Shown here in pieces: positions 46,951 through 55,234 of a stretch of DNA of 64,000 nt. The notes under the pieces were generated by a model that saw nothing but the letters and a program-made list of their open reading frames with translations, was not told where the DNA came from and made no database searches. The stretch comes from Pseudomonadota bacterium. GTDB lineage: Bacteria > Desulfobacterota > Binatia > UBA9968. The stretch's first letter is position 1, and each line of letters starts with the position of its first letter. The stretch spans positions 1-64,000 of the forward strand of contig JAJPJQ010000042.1 in the NCBI GenBank assembly GCA_021324155.1, written 5' to 3'. The position numbers and the translations under genes were made by a program.

Positions 46951-48540
46951 TCATTTACCTGCCGGCCGCGCGCGGCCGGTTTTTCTCACCTCGCCGGTCG
47001 CGTAGTGCTCGCCGCGCAGCGCGCGCTCGGCGTCCGCTTGATCCTCTTCGCTCCAGCTGCCGAGATTATAGCCGAACCAAGGATTTTTAAGTTGCAGCGC
47101 GGGCAGCTCGAGCTCGCGCCAGATCTCCTGCGCCTTGTCCATGAACTCGCGCCGCGGCAGCGATACCGGCGGATACTCCCACTTTCGCGTGGCGTCGATC
47201 AAGATCGCCGAGCCGCGCTGCTCCGCGGCCTGCTCGCGCGAGGATGGCGGCGCGAGCGAAAAATCCAGCCCCGTGGAGACCTTGATGTCGCGGATCTGAA
47301 TGTCGCGGTGCGGCTGCATGCGATAGGACATCGCCCATTGCACCGCATCGGCGTCGCGCGCGTCGATGTCCTCATCGACGGCGACGAGGATTTTCGGCGC
47401 GGCGCGCGGCATATCGGCGATTATATTGAGCGCGGCCATTGGATCGGCCCCGGCGGCCCGGTTCATCCGCACGACCCCGACGCCGTGGCTGCCGGCGGCG
47501 TCGGGCAGCGCGACTTCGACGATGCCTTTCATTTTCTTATCGACCGTCAGAATCTTAAAAATGAGCCCTTCCAAGCCGACGCCGCGCAGCACGCTCGATT
47601 CGCTCGGCGGAAATTGGCTGAGGAACGCCTGGAAGATCGCGTCGCGCCGCCGTGTGATGCATTTCACGTTCATGAACTTGTCGGGCGCGCGATGCGCCAT
47701 GTAGCCGGTGAACTCGCCGAACGGTCCTTCCGGCTCGACCTCGTCGGTCGGAATGATGCCCTCGATGACGATCTCGCTCCGCGCCGGCACCAGCAGATCG
47801 ACGGTCTTGCAGCGCACGAGCTCGACCGGCCCGCCGGCGATCGCGCCCGCGATAGGATATTCGGCGGACGTCAGCCGCGCCGTCGAGCAGTACGAGAGGT
47901 TCGGCGTGCAGCCGATCACGATCGCCGCCTCGAGCGGCATCTTGCGGGCGCGCGCCTTCTTCCAATGCTGGCTCACATCCTGGTACGCGAAGGCGAAAAG
48001 CCCGATGCGCGTCGGACTCTTGATCTGTCCTCGATATGTGCCGAAATTGTATTCGCCGGTTTCCGGATCTTTCGTCACCCAGTGCCCCGAGCTTAAAAAC
48101 GGTCCGCTGTCGAAGCCGGGCGTCGAGATCGGCACAGGCAGCATCCCCGCGCCGCCGGCCTCGTCAAGCTTTCTACCCTCATAGACGATTTCCTGGCACG
48201 GCCCCGTCTCCACGACGCGCGGCGGAATCGGGTGCGTCTGCGCCTCTGCCCATTTCCCCGCAATCTGCTCCGGCGCATCGACAGCCATGCCGAGCGCGTA
48301 GACTGCGCGGCTCGGCGCCATCACCGCGAGCGCAACGGGAATGTCGAATTTATTTCCGCGCACGTCGACGATATTCTCGAAGAGCCAGCCCTTGCGCTCG
48401 CGCTCGTTTAAGCCGCGGAACTGCAAGCGCACGAGCGGATGCATCTCAGTATCCTTGTCGATGCGCCGCCGGATGCGGTTCAAGTATCCCTTCGCTTCGA
48501 GCGCGTCGAGCCATTCGTGTAGGTCGCGATAATAGGCCAC
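46951..48540 (-). CDS. UbiD-family decarboxylase, copy 1
   Basis: A prenylated-FMN-dependent (de)carboxylase family member of 529 residues, acting on aromatic or alpha,beta-unsaturated acids. In the family alignment I can make by eye, the cofactor and catalytic pair N/R is kept (YNFGTYR), as is the glutamate motif EGPFGE; the family metal histidine is replaced near AYQD. Length is normal. UbiX, which makes the cofactor, is not in the window. Two other UbiD homologues lie at 53677 and 55235. Substrate unknown; it need not be the ubiquinone enzyme. Confidence 0.88.
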   Translation of the reverse strand: MAYYRDLHEWLDALEAKGYLNRIRRRIDKDTEMHPLVRLQFRGLNERERKGWLFENIVDVRGNKFDIPVALAVMAPSRAVYALGMAVDAPEQIAGKWAEAQTHPIPPRVVETGPCQEIVYEGRKLDEAGGAGMLPVPISTPGFDSGPFLSSGHWVTKDPETGEYNFGTYRGQIKSPTRIGLFAFAYQDVSQHWKKARARKMPLEAAIVIGCTPNLSYCSTARLTSAEYPIAGAIAGGPVELVRCKTVDLLVPARSEIVIEGIIPTDEVEPEGPFGEFTGYMAHRAPDKFMNVKCITRRRDAIFQAFLSQFPPSESSVLRGVGLEGLIFKILTVDKKMKGIVEVALPDAAGSHGVGVVRMNRAAGADPMAALNIIADMPRAAPKILVAVDEDIDARDADAVQWAMSYRMQPHRDIQIRDIKVSTGLDFSLAPPSSREQAAEQRGSAILIDATRKWEYPPVSLPRREFMDKAQEIWRELELPALQLKNPWFGYNLGSWSEEDQADAERALRGEHYATGEVRKTGRARPAGK

Positions 48541-48617
48541 GTCTTCCTCCGTCGAAAACTTTACGCTCTCCCCTACACCGGCCGGTTTGGGGGGTCAAGA
48601 AGTTCTCTTAGACGTCG

Positions 48618-48646
48618 TTGACTTTTTTCCGCGCCTATTATGTTAT
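48618..48646 (+). promoter_or_regulatory. Candidate promoter for the first S74 protein
   Basis: TTGACT (48618-48623), 17 bases, then TGTTAT (48641-48646), about 40 bases before the ATG at 48687. The AT-rich patch stands out in this otherwise GC-rich gap. Confidence 0.4.
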
Positions 48647-48686
48647 GGCGGGCGTTTTTTCACATTTCCCACCACAGGGAGGTCCT

Positions 48687-49661
48687 ATGCGCACGATAAC
48701 GGTTTTGGTTGCGCTCTGCCTTATTTTATCCGCGTTGTCTACAGCATCGGCCAAAGGGCCGCAAACGAATACGAAACTAGGATCGAGCGCACTTGGAGCG
48801 AAAAATCCAGCGCCGAATAACACCGCAGTCGGTTTCCAGGCGCTGGAATTCGACACTGCTGGCGCGGCGAATACGGCGGTTGGGTCCGGCGCGCTGCAGA
48901 ACAACAACGGTAACGCGAACGTCGCCGTGGGAATAAGCGCGCTGAACGCCAACACATTAGGCGATGAGAACACGGCGGTGGGCGGTTCAACGCTCCTAAA
49001 CAATGTAGTCGGCAACGACGTAACCGGTGTGGGTTTCGCGGCACTTGAGAACAGCACGGGCAGCGGCAATACCGGCGTTGGAAGTTTTGCGCTCTTTACG
49101 AACGTCAGTGGAACCGAGAATACGGCAATAGGACACAACGCCGACGTTTCCGCTGACAATTTGACGAATGCCACAGCCGTTGGTGCGGGTGCCGTTGTGA
49201 CGGCGAGCAACCAGGTCCAAATCGGCAGGGATGGATTTGACCTGGTTTCGATTGGGCTGTTCGGTAGCGGTGGCAGTCCCGTCTGCGTGTCCGGTACTGT
49301 TTTGACGAAGTGCACAATAGTATCGAGCCTGCGCTACAAAGAAAACGTGCAGACCTTTCAGCCCGGGTTGACGATTATCGAACGGCTGCGGCCGGTGACC
49401 TTCGACTGGAAGGATCGTAAGGAGCACGACCTTGGCGTCATCGCAGAGGAAGTTGCGCAAGTCGAGCCGCTGCTCATCACCTATGATCGCAAAGGCGAGA
49501 TTGAAGGCGTGAAGTATTCGCAGCTTACCGTTGTTCTCATCAATGCGGTGAAGGAACAGCAGCAGGAAATCGAGCGGCAGCGCGAGCAAAATGCCGCGCT
49601 CACTCAACGCCTCGATCGGCTGGAGGAATTGCTGCGAGCCCGGACGGCGTCTGCGCAATAA
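48687..49661 (+). CDS. Secreted YadA-head-repeat protein with S74 autoprocessing domain, copy 1
   Basis: A 324-residue exported protein. It starts with a signal peptide (cleavage about ASA-KG, residue 22). It then has about eight NTAVGxxAL-type repeats of 14-18 residues, as in trimeric adhesin heads and phage fibres (about 45-185). The C-terminus is a peptidase S74 intramolecular chaperone (about 235-305) with Ser-Lys dyad pattern SSLRYKENV and LGVIAEEVAQVEPLL, then a coiled coil. S74 domains trimerise fibres and cut themselves off. AGGGAGG precedes the ATG at 48687, so earlier starts are rejected. No phage genes nearby. Confidence 0.88.
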   Translation: MRTITVLVALCLILSALSTASAKGPQTNTKLGSSALGAKNPAPNNTAVGFQALEFDTAGAANTAVGSGALQNNNGNANVAVGISALNANTLGDENTAVGGSTLLNNVVGNDVTGVGFAALENSTGSGNTGVGSFALFTNVSGTENTAIGHNADVSADNLTNATAVGAGAVVTASNQVQIGRDGFDLVSIGLFGSGGSPVCVSGTVLTKCTIVSSLRYKENVQTFQPGLTIIERLRPVTFDWKDRKEHDLGVIAEEVAQVEPLLITYDRKGEIEGVKYSQLTVVLINAVKEQQQEIERQREQNAALTQRLDRLEELLRARTASAQ

Positions 49662-49705
49662 AGCATGCAAGAACTTTTAAGCCAAACACCGAAAAGGAGC
49701 TTTGT

Positions 49706-50773
49706 ATGAGCAGAAGAATAATTACCGTATTCGCGTGCTGCGCACTTCCAGTCCTGTCGCTTTCCACAGGCTGGGCCAAGAGCCCGACGCGGAACACCAA
49801 ATTGGGAACCGGCGCTCTCGCTAATAAAACGGCCGGCACCGACAACACCGCGATCGGCTTCGACGCGCTTGAGCGCGACACTTCCGGAAACGGAAACACC
49901 GCTGTTGGCTCCGGCGCGCTGCAAAACAACACGGCCGGAATCGCCAATACGGCGGTCGGCTTTAACGCTCTTTTCAGCAATATCGACGGCACACTCAACA
50001 CCGCAGTCGGCCCCGGCGCGCTCGGCGACAACACGAGCGGGCTGGTGAACACCGCAGTCGGTGTAAACGCGCTTTCATCAAATACGACTGGTGAAAGTAA
50101 TGTCGCTCTTGGGATCGACGCATTGGACAGCAATATCGGCGGAAGCGACAATACCGGGATCGGTGCCGACGCCTTGAACACGAATGCGACGGGACATCAC
50201 AATACCGCGGTCGGCTCAGGTGCTAATGTCTCCACGGATGGCTTGAGCAATGCAACCGCCATTGGTGCGGGCGCCGTTGCCGACGGCAGTAACCTTGTCG
50301 TCCTCGGCAATACCTCCGTCGTGCTGGTAAAAACATCCGGCGATTTACGCGTAAAATCCTGCGTAACCAGCGGCGACGGAAGCACTGCTATCGCGGGCAT
50401 CTGCGCGTCCGACGCGAGGCTCAAAACAGGCATTCGCCCGTTCCCCTTCGTAGTCGACAGACTCGCTAAGCTTCAACCCGTGTATTTTCACTGGAAACCT
50501 GAAGAGTACCCCGAGCTACAGCTCGGCACCGGCGAGAGCTACGGCTTAATCGCTCAGGAAGTCGAGAAGGTCATGCCGGAGCTCGTAAGCGAGGATTCGA
50601 AAGGCTTCAAAGCGGTTCATTACAGCATGCTCCCGCTGATGATGCTTCAGGGAATGAAAGAGCAGCAGCAGGAAATCGTCCGCCAGCGAGAAGAGAACGC
50701 GGCGCTGAAAACACGCCTGGAGCGGATTGAGCAATTATTGCGCGAGCGGACGGCGGCGGCCGAAGTACGGTAA
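49706..50773 (+). CDS. Secreted YadA-head-repeat protein with S74 autoprocessing domain, copy 2
   Basis: A 355-residue paralogue of the gene 44 bases upstream. It has a signal peptide (cleavage about GWA-KS), nine or ten NTAVG-type repeats (about 45-205) and an S74 domain starting at SDARLKTGI (Ser-Lys dyad), with YGLIAQEVEKVMPELV and a C-terminal coiled coil. Probably a tandem duplication and cotranscribed; the repeats and dyad context have diverged (SSLRYK against SDARLK). GGAG lies before the ATG. It may form a hetero- or homotrimeric surface fibre. Confidence 0.88.
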   Translation: MSRRIITVFACCALPVLSLSTGWAKSPTRNTKLGTGALANKTAGTDNTAIGFDALERDTSGNGNTAVGSGALQNNTAGIANTAVGFNALFSNIDGTLNTAVGPGALGDNTSGLVNTAVGVNALSSNTTGESNVALGIDALDSNIGGSDNTGIGADALNTNATGHHNTAVGSGANVSTDGLSNATAIGAGAVADGSNLVVLGNTSVVLVKTSGDLRVKSCVTSGDGSTAIAGICASDARLKTGIRPFPFVVDRLAKLQPVYFHWKPEEYPELQLGTGESYGLIAQEVEKVMPELVSEDSKGFKAVHYSMLPLMMLQGMKEQQQEIVRQREENAALKTRLERIEQLLRERTAAAEVR

Positions 50774-50838
50774 TTCGCTGCCGTTGACGTGGCAGCGCGC
50801 GACGGGATAAGAAGGTAAATCATCTTCCGGGGGAAAAC

Positions 50839-51783
50839 ATGAAAGCGATTGTCACGCTCGCGGTTTTCATCCTGTGTCTCGCGTTCGCCACCGTTTCTCG
50901 CGCCGAGATCGTCACGCTCGGCATCTCGACCGTCGGCCTGTACGAGCTGCCGACCGAGATCGCGAAGCGCAAAGGCTTCTATCAGGAAGAAGGCCTGGAG
51001 GTGCGGAAGATCGCCATTCGCACCGGCATCCAGGTTGCCGCGCTGCTCGCGGGCGAGCTCGACTACTCCACCGTCTCCGGCATCGTCTCCAGCGCGAGTA
51101 TCCAAGGTCTGCCGCTCAAGACCGTCATGGGATGGCTCGACAAGCCGCTGCACATGCTGATCGCGCGGCCGGGCATCAAAACGCTCGCCGACTTGAAAGG
51201 GAAACGTATCGCCATCAGCAGCTTGAACTCGGTGCCCCACGTCGCGGTGCGCGAAGCGCTCGCCCAAGCGGGCATGAATCCCGACAAGGACGTTACGTTC
51301 CTGGCGCTAGGCGGCTCGAGCGAGCGCGTGAGCGCGCTCGCCTCCGGGACCGCGGACGCCTCCCCTGTCGACCTCGCCTACATTCAAAAAACCGAGCAGA
51401 TGGGGTTCACGGATCTGCTCTACCTCGGCGACGCTGTCAACATCCGGCTCGGCGGTCTCGGCGTGACCGAGGATAAAATCAAGAAAAATCCCGAGCAGAT
51501 TAAACGCATGATCCGTGCGACGCTGAAAGGCGTGCGCTTCATGCGTCCGAACAAAAACGAGACGCTCGCCATCATGCGCGATTACTTGAAGATCAGCGGC
51601 GACTCCGGGGATAAAATCTATCAATACGCGCTGCGCTCGCTGAACGAAGACGGCCTGGTAGCGAAAAAAACCGTCGACACGGAAATCCGCATCGCGCGCG
51701 AGCAGCTCAAGATCAAAGAGGAAATTCCCGAGTCGAAAATCTTCGACTGGAGATTCATGAAGGAGATTGCGGCGAAAAAGTAG
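50839..51783 (+). CDS. NMT1/THI5-like periplasmic substrate-binding protein, copy 1
   Basis: A 314-residue periplasmic protein with a signal peptide (cleavage about SRA-EI). The bilobed SsuA/NMT1-like fold is marked by AKRKGFYQEEGLEV, a LLAGELDYSTVSG segment, and DLKGKRIAISSL. Family members bind nitrogenous bases, sulfonates, aromatic acids or other small ligands for an ABC importer. No permease or ATPase gene is in the window. Two relatives lie at 60286 and 61282. Ligand unknown. Confidence 0.85.
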   Translation: MKAIVTLAVFILCLAFATVSRAEIVTLGISTVGLYELPTEIAKRKGFYQEEGLEVRKIAIRTGIQVAALLAGELDYSTVSGIVSSASIQGLPLKTVMGWLDKPLHMLIARPGIKTLADLKGKRIAISSLNSVPHVAVREALAQAGMNPDKDVTFLALGGSSERVSALASGTADASPVDLAYIQKTEQMGFTDLLYLGDAVNIRLGGLGVTEDKIKKNPEQIKRMIRATLKGVRFMRPNKNETLAIMRDYLKISGDSGDKIYQYALRSLNEDGLVAKKTVDTEIRIAREQLKIKEEIPESKIFDWRFMKEIAAKK

Positions 51784-51860
51784 CATCACCGTTTATCCGA
51801 GAGACTCTCCGAATGACATGATGCAGATTTCACCGGCATTCTGTCATCCTGAACGAAACC

Positions 51861-51888
51861 TTGACATTATCGAACGCAAGCATATAAG
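51861..51888 (+). promoter_or_regulatory. Promoter of the DapA-like/diiron/UbiD unit
   Basis: TTGACA (51861-51866), a 16-base spacer, and TATAAG (51883-51888) give a strong sigma-70 match 30 bases before the ATG at 51918, within the 134-base gap after the binding-protein gene. The flanking GTCATCCTGAACGAA resembles a common intergenic repeat. Confidence 0.6.
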
Positions 51889-51917
51889 CGAAGAACAGAA
51901 GATTCCGGAGGTGGGTT

Positions 51918-52844
51918 ATGACGAGTAACGCGCAGATCGAGGGCATCCTGATCCCGATGCCGACTTCCTTCAAGGAAGATGGCGCGATCGACGAAGCGGG
52001 CACCGACGCATTGACCGATTTTTACATCAACGCGGGCGTGCAGGGCTTTTTCGCGCTCGGCACGCACGGACAAGGCATGGTGATGGAGATCGACGAGCGC
52101 AAGCGCGTCGCCGAACGGCTCGTGCGCCGCGTCGCCGGCAAGGTCCCGATCGTGCTTCACATCGGCACGGCGAACACTTATTCCTCGATCGATCTCGCCA
52201 AGCACGCCGTGAGTCTCGGCGTCGACGCCATCGCCGTCGTGCCGCCTTATTACTATCCGCACAACGACGCCGAGGTTTATCTCCATTACAAAGCGATCGC
52301 GAAGGCGGTGCCCGGCACGCCGATGTTCATCTACGACAACACCGAGACGACGCACGTCCACATCACACCGCCCAAGGTGCTGAAGGTGATCGAGGCGATC
52401 GCGCCGAACCCGCTCGCCGGCATCAAAGTCTCATTTCTTCCCTTCGATCAATTGCTCGGCTACGCGTTCAAGCTGCCGAAGTCGGTCGGCATCTTCCCGG
52501 GCTCGATCTACTCGCTGTTCGCCGCCTACTCCCTCGGCGTGCGCGGCGCGATCAACCCGCCGACCACGCCCTTCCCGGAGCTCTGCGTCAAAATGTTCCT
52601 CGGGTTGAAGCACGGCAAATTGGAAGAAGCGCGCAAGGCGCACGACCAGCTCGCGGCGATCATGAACGTCGTGAGCCGCTATCTGCCCGAGCACGGCCGC
52701 GTCGTCTTCGGCGAGCTCATGCGCATGCGCGGGCTTCCGGTGCCGCGCTTCCCGCGCTGGGAATGCGCGCCCTTCACGGACAAGGAGCGGCAAGAATTGC
52801 GGCAGGGGTTGATCGATACCGGCGTCTCGCTGCCGCTCGGATAA
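51918..52844 (+). CDS. DapA/N-acetylneuraminate lyase superfamily aldolase
   Basis: A Schiff-base TIM-barrel lyase of 308 residues. The active-site lysine is in LAGIKVSF and the tyrosine region is PPYYYPH with YDNTE. The usual GTTGE loop of dihydrodipicolinate synthase is GTHGQG here, so the Thr-Thr proton relay is missing and lysine synthesis is unlikely; a different aldol or hydratase reaction is more plausible. GGAGGTG precedes the ATG. It heads a unit with a diiron-type protein and a UbiD-family enzyme. Confidence 0.85.
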   Translation: MTSNAQIEGILIPMPTSFKEDGAIDEAGTDALTDFYINAGVQGFFALGTHGQGMVMEIDERKRVAERLVRRVAGKVPIVLHIGTANTYSSIDLAKHAVSLGVDAIAVVPPYYYPHNDAEVYLHYKAIAKAVPGTPMFIYDNTETTHVHITPPKVLKVIEAIAPNPLAGIKVSFLPFDQLLGYAFKLPKSVGIFPGSIYSLFAAYSLGVRGAINPPTTPFPELCVKMFLGLKHGKLEEARKAHDQLAAIMNVVSRYLPEHGRVVFGELMRMRGLPVPRFPRWECAPFTDKERQELRQGLIDTGVSLPLG

Positions 52845-52864
52845 TCAGCTTTTACGGAGTGAAC

Positions 52865-53662
52865 ATGAGCGCGAACGGCAAGCTCGAGTGGGGTAAGAAA
52901 TTCAGCGCCGACGAAGCGGCGGCGTTCACCGACGACATCATCAAGAAGATGTACGCGCGCTGGCAGAAGAAAATCTTCCAGGGCGACTTCATGCGCGATC
53001 TTACGGCCGGCAAGCTGCCGCTCGAGACGATCAAGCTATTCTGGAAACACTGGTACAGCTATCCGGTCGAGATCAACAATTTTCATCTCATTATTTATCA
53101 GAGGCACCAAGGATTCTTCAGTCGCCATCCGGACCTGCTCGGGCCGTATGTCGGCAAGATCAGCGACGAGCTCGTGAACCCGAAGATTCCGGGACACATT
53201 CAAGTACTGATCGAGCAGGGAAAAACCTTCGGGGTGAGCCGCGAAGACATGGTCAACTGCGAAGTCTTCGCGGAATGCCGCGCGCTAACCGAATATGCGC
53301 GCGGTCTCGTCTATGAAGGCGCCATGATCGAATGGTGGGCGCGCTCCCTTAACGAAGAGATGTTCGGCCACTGGGCGCGCGAATGGCGCCAGGCGCTGCT
53401 CGGCAAATACAACTTCAAAGACGCCGATCTGCATTATTTCCAGGTGCACGAAGAAGCCGACTTGGAAGAGCACGAGGAAGGTCTCATGGCGCACGGGCAG
53501 GTCGCGCGCATGATCTTCCAGACGCTCTTGCAGGACGGCCTTGTCTGGACGCGGCCGGGCTGGTCGCCGGAATACTGCTGCCTGACGAATGCCGATTTCG
53601 TCGCGCTGTTTCACGACGGCATTTACAAGCACGCGAAAGAAGCCGGCCATTTTGTAGTCTAG
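52865..53662 (+). CDS. TenA/PqqC-like haem-oxygenase-fold protein, putative diiron enzyme (1)
   Basis: A 265-residue all-helical protein of the haem-oxygenase-like superfamily. Candidate metal residues are E102 and H111 in one helix pair, then H195, D199 and H203 in FQVHEEADLEEHEE. Characterised diiron members (SznF, BesC, CADD) have H-x3-D-x2-H; this one has H-x3-D-x3-H, so metal binding is uncertain. It lies between the DapA-like gene (20 bases) and a UbiD gene (14 bases). It could oxidise, cleave or decarboxylate a small molecule. Start ATG with GGAG upstream. Confidence 0.75.
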   Translation: MSANGKLEWGKKFSADEAAAFTDDIIKKMYARWQKKIFQGDFMRDLTAGKLPLETIKLFWKHWYSYPVEINNFHLIIYQRHQGFFSRHPDLLGPYVGKISDELVNPKIPGHIQVLIEQGKTFGVSREDMVNCEVFAECRALTEYARGLVYEGAMIEWWARSLNEEMFGHWAREWRQALLGKYNFKDADLHYFQVHEEADLEEHEEGLMAHGQVARMIFQTLLQDGLVWTRPGWSPEYCCLTNADFVALFHDGIYKHAKEAGHFVV

Positions 53663-53676
53663 CTCGTAACATCCCA

Positions 53677-55122
53677 ATGCCGTTCAACGATCTTCGCGAA
53701 TTCATCGACGCCGCGCGTAAAATTGGCGACGTCGAAGAGATTCACGGCGCGACCTGGGACCTCGAGATCGGCGCGCTGACGGAGCTCTTCGCCAACAAAG
53801 CCGATCACCCGCTGCTGCTGTTCGACAAAATTCCCGGCCATCCGCCTTCGTATCGCGTCGCGTCGAATCTCGTGACGCACCCGCGGCGAATCGCGCTCGC
53901 GTCGGGAATGCCGCCGGATCTGCCGCGGACCGAGATGGTGCGGCGCTGGCGGAAATCGCTTCAGGAGATGAAACCGATTCCGCCGAAAACGGTCGGCGAA
54001 GGACCGGTCCTCCAGAACAGCAAAAGCGGCGGCGAAATCGACATGACCGCCTTCCCCGCGCCGCGCTGGCACGAGCTCGACGGCGGACGCTACCTCGGCA
54101 CTGCTTGCTGCGTGATTACGACAGATCCGGACGAACCATGGGTCAATGTCGGCATCTACCGCGTTCAGGTCCACGACCGCGATCGCCTCGGCCTCTACAT
54201 CTCGCCGGGCCATCACGCGCGCATTATGCGCGAGAAATACTGGGCGCAGGGAAAAGCTTGTCCGGTCGCGGTCACATTCGGACAGGAGCCGCTTACGTGG
54301 CTGGCCGCCGGACAATCGGTGCCCTATGGCGTATCGGAGTTCGATTATGCCGGCGGGCTGCGCGGCGCGCCGGTGGAGGTCATCAAGGGCGAGCGCACCG
54401 GGCTGCCGATTCCGGCCGCTGCGGAGATCGCGATTGAAGGCGTCGTTCCTCCGCCCGAAGAGGAGAACCGCGTCGAAGGACCGTTCGGCGAGTGGCCCGG
54501 CTACTACGCGCACGGCGCGCGCATCGAGCCGGTCATCCGCGTGCAGGCGCTTTATTTCCGCAACGATCCGATCGTCGCGGGCGCGCCGCCGATGAAGCCG
54601 CCGATACTCACCTTCGGCATTCCGATCGGGGCGGCGGCGATCTGGAACTATTTGGAGAAAGCCGACGTGCCCGACGTGCGCGGCGTCTGGTCTTTCGCCG
54701 GCGGGTCCGCGCCGGGCGGCGGCGCGCCGTTCATCGTCGTGTCGATCAAGCAGCGCTACCACGGTCATTCACAGCAGGCTGCCCTCGCCGCGCTCGCGTG
54801 CCGCGCGGGCAATTATCACGGCCGCTATGTCGTCGTCGTCGACGAAGATATCGACCCTGCGGACATGGGCGAAGTTCTGTGGGCGATCGCGACGCGCTGC
54901 GATCCGAAGTCGGCCCTCACAATCGTCGACAACTGCTGGTCCACGCCGCTCGATCCCGCGATGACGCCGGAGAAGCGCGACGCCAACGATCTCACCAACA
55001 GCCGTGCCATCTTGAACGCGTGCCGCCCGTATTTTTGGAAAGACCGTTATCCGCCAGTGAACGCGCTCTCTCCGGAGCTTAAGAAAAAATTCACCGAAAA
55101 GTGGAAAGACATCCTGACGTAG
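53677..55122 (+). CDS. UbiD-family decarboxylase, copy 2
   Basis: The best-preserved UbiD here, 481 residues. Aligned by eye with fungal ferulate decarboxylase, it keeps the Asn and Arg of VNVGIYR, the metal histidine in SPGHHA, and both glutamates of EGPFGE, so a prenylated-FMN (de)carboxylase is likely. Substrate unknown; family members act on aromatic and acrylic-type acids. Last gene of the unit starting at 51918. It differs clearly from the truncated copy that follows. Confidence 0.9.
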   Translation: MPFNDLREFIDAARKIGDVEEIHGATWDLEIGALTELFANKADHPLLLFDKIPGHPPSYRVASNLVTHPRRIALASGMPPDLPRTEMVRRWRKSLQEMKPIPPKTVGEGPVLQNSKSGGEIDMTAFPAPRWHELDGGRYLGTACCVITTDPDEPWVNVGIYRVQVHDRDRLGLYISPGHHARIMREKYWAQGKACPVAVTFGQEPLTWLAAGQSVPYGVSEFDYAGGLRGAPVEVIKGERTGLPIPAAAEIAIEGVVPPPEEENRVEGPFGEWPGYYAHGARIEPVIRVQALYFRNDPIVAGAPPMKPPILTFGIPIGAAAIWNYLEKADVPDVRGVWSFAGGSAPGGGAPFIVVSIKQRYHGHSQQAALAALACRAGNYHGRYVVVVDEDIDPADMGEVLWAIATRCDPKSALTIVDNCWSTPLDPAMTPEKRDANDLTNSRAILNACRPYFWKDRYPPVNALSPELKKKFTEKWKDILT

Positions 55123-55179
55123 CCGCCACCGATTAATCGCCGCGGCACGGCAAAAAATAATACCTCAAAATTCATTTAT

Positions 55180-55196
55180 GTATTGACTATCAATAC
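55180..55196. promoter_or_regulatory. Operator-like palindrome between the two UbiD units
   Basis: GTATTGA (55180-55186), spacer CTA, TCAATAC (55190-55196): a perfect 7-bp inverted repeat in a locally AT-rich gap. It overlaps a TTGACT -35 candidate (55184-55189). This is a typical layout for a repressor site of the MarR, GntR or PadR size class. No regulator gene is in view. Confidence 0.55.
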
Positions 55197-55234
55197 AAAA
55201 AGCAATTAGATAAGGGCAGCTTCCGGAGGTGCAG

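Noticed and set aside
48800-50250. Possible CRISPR or satellite array from the regular NTAVG-type repeats
   Set aside because: The periodic units are in-frame protein repeats with variable codons and no spacers.
48687-50773. Prophage remnant suggested by the S74 fibre domains
   Set aside because: No capsid, portal, terminase, integrase or lysis genes nearby, and both proteins carry signal peptides.
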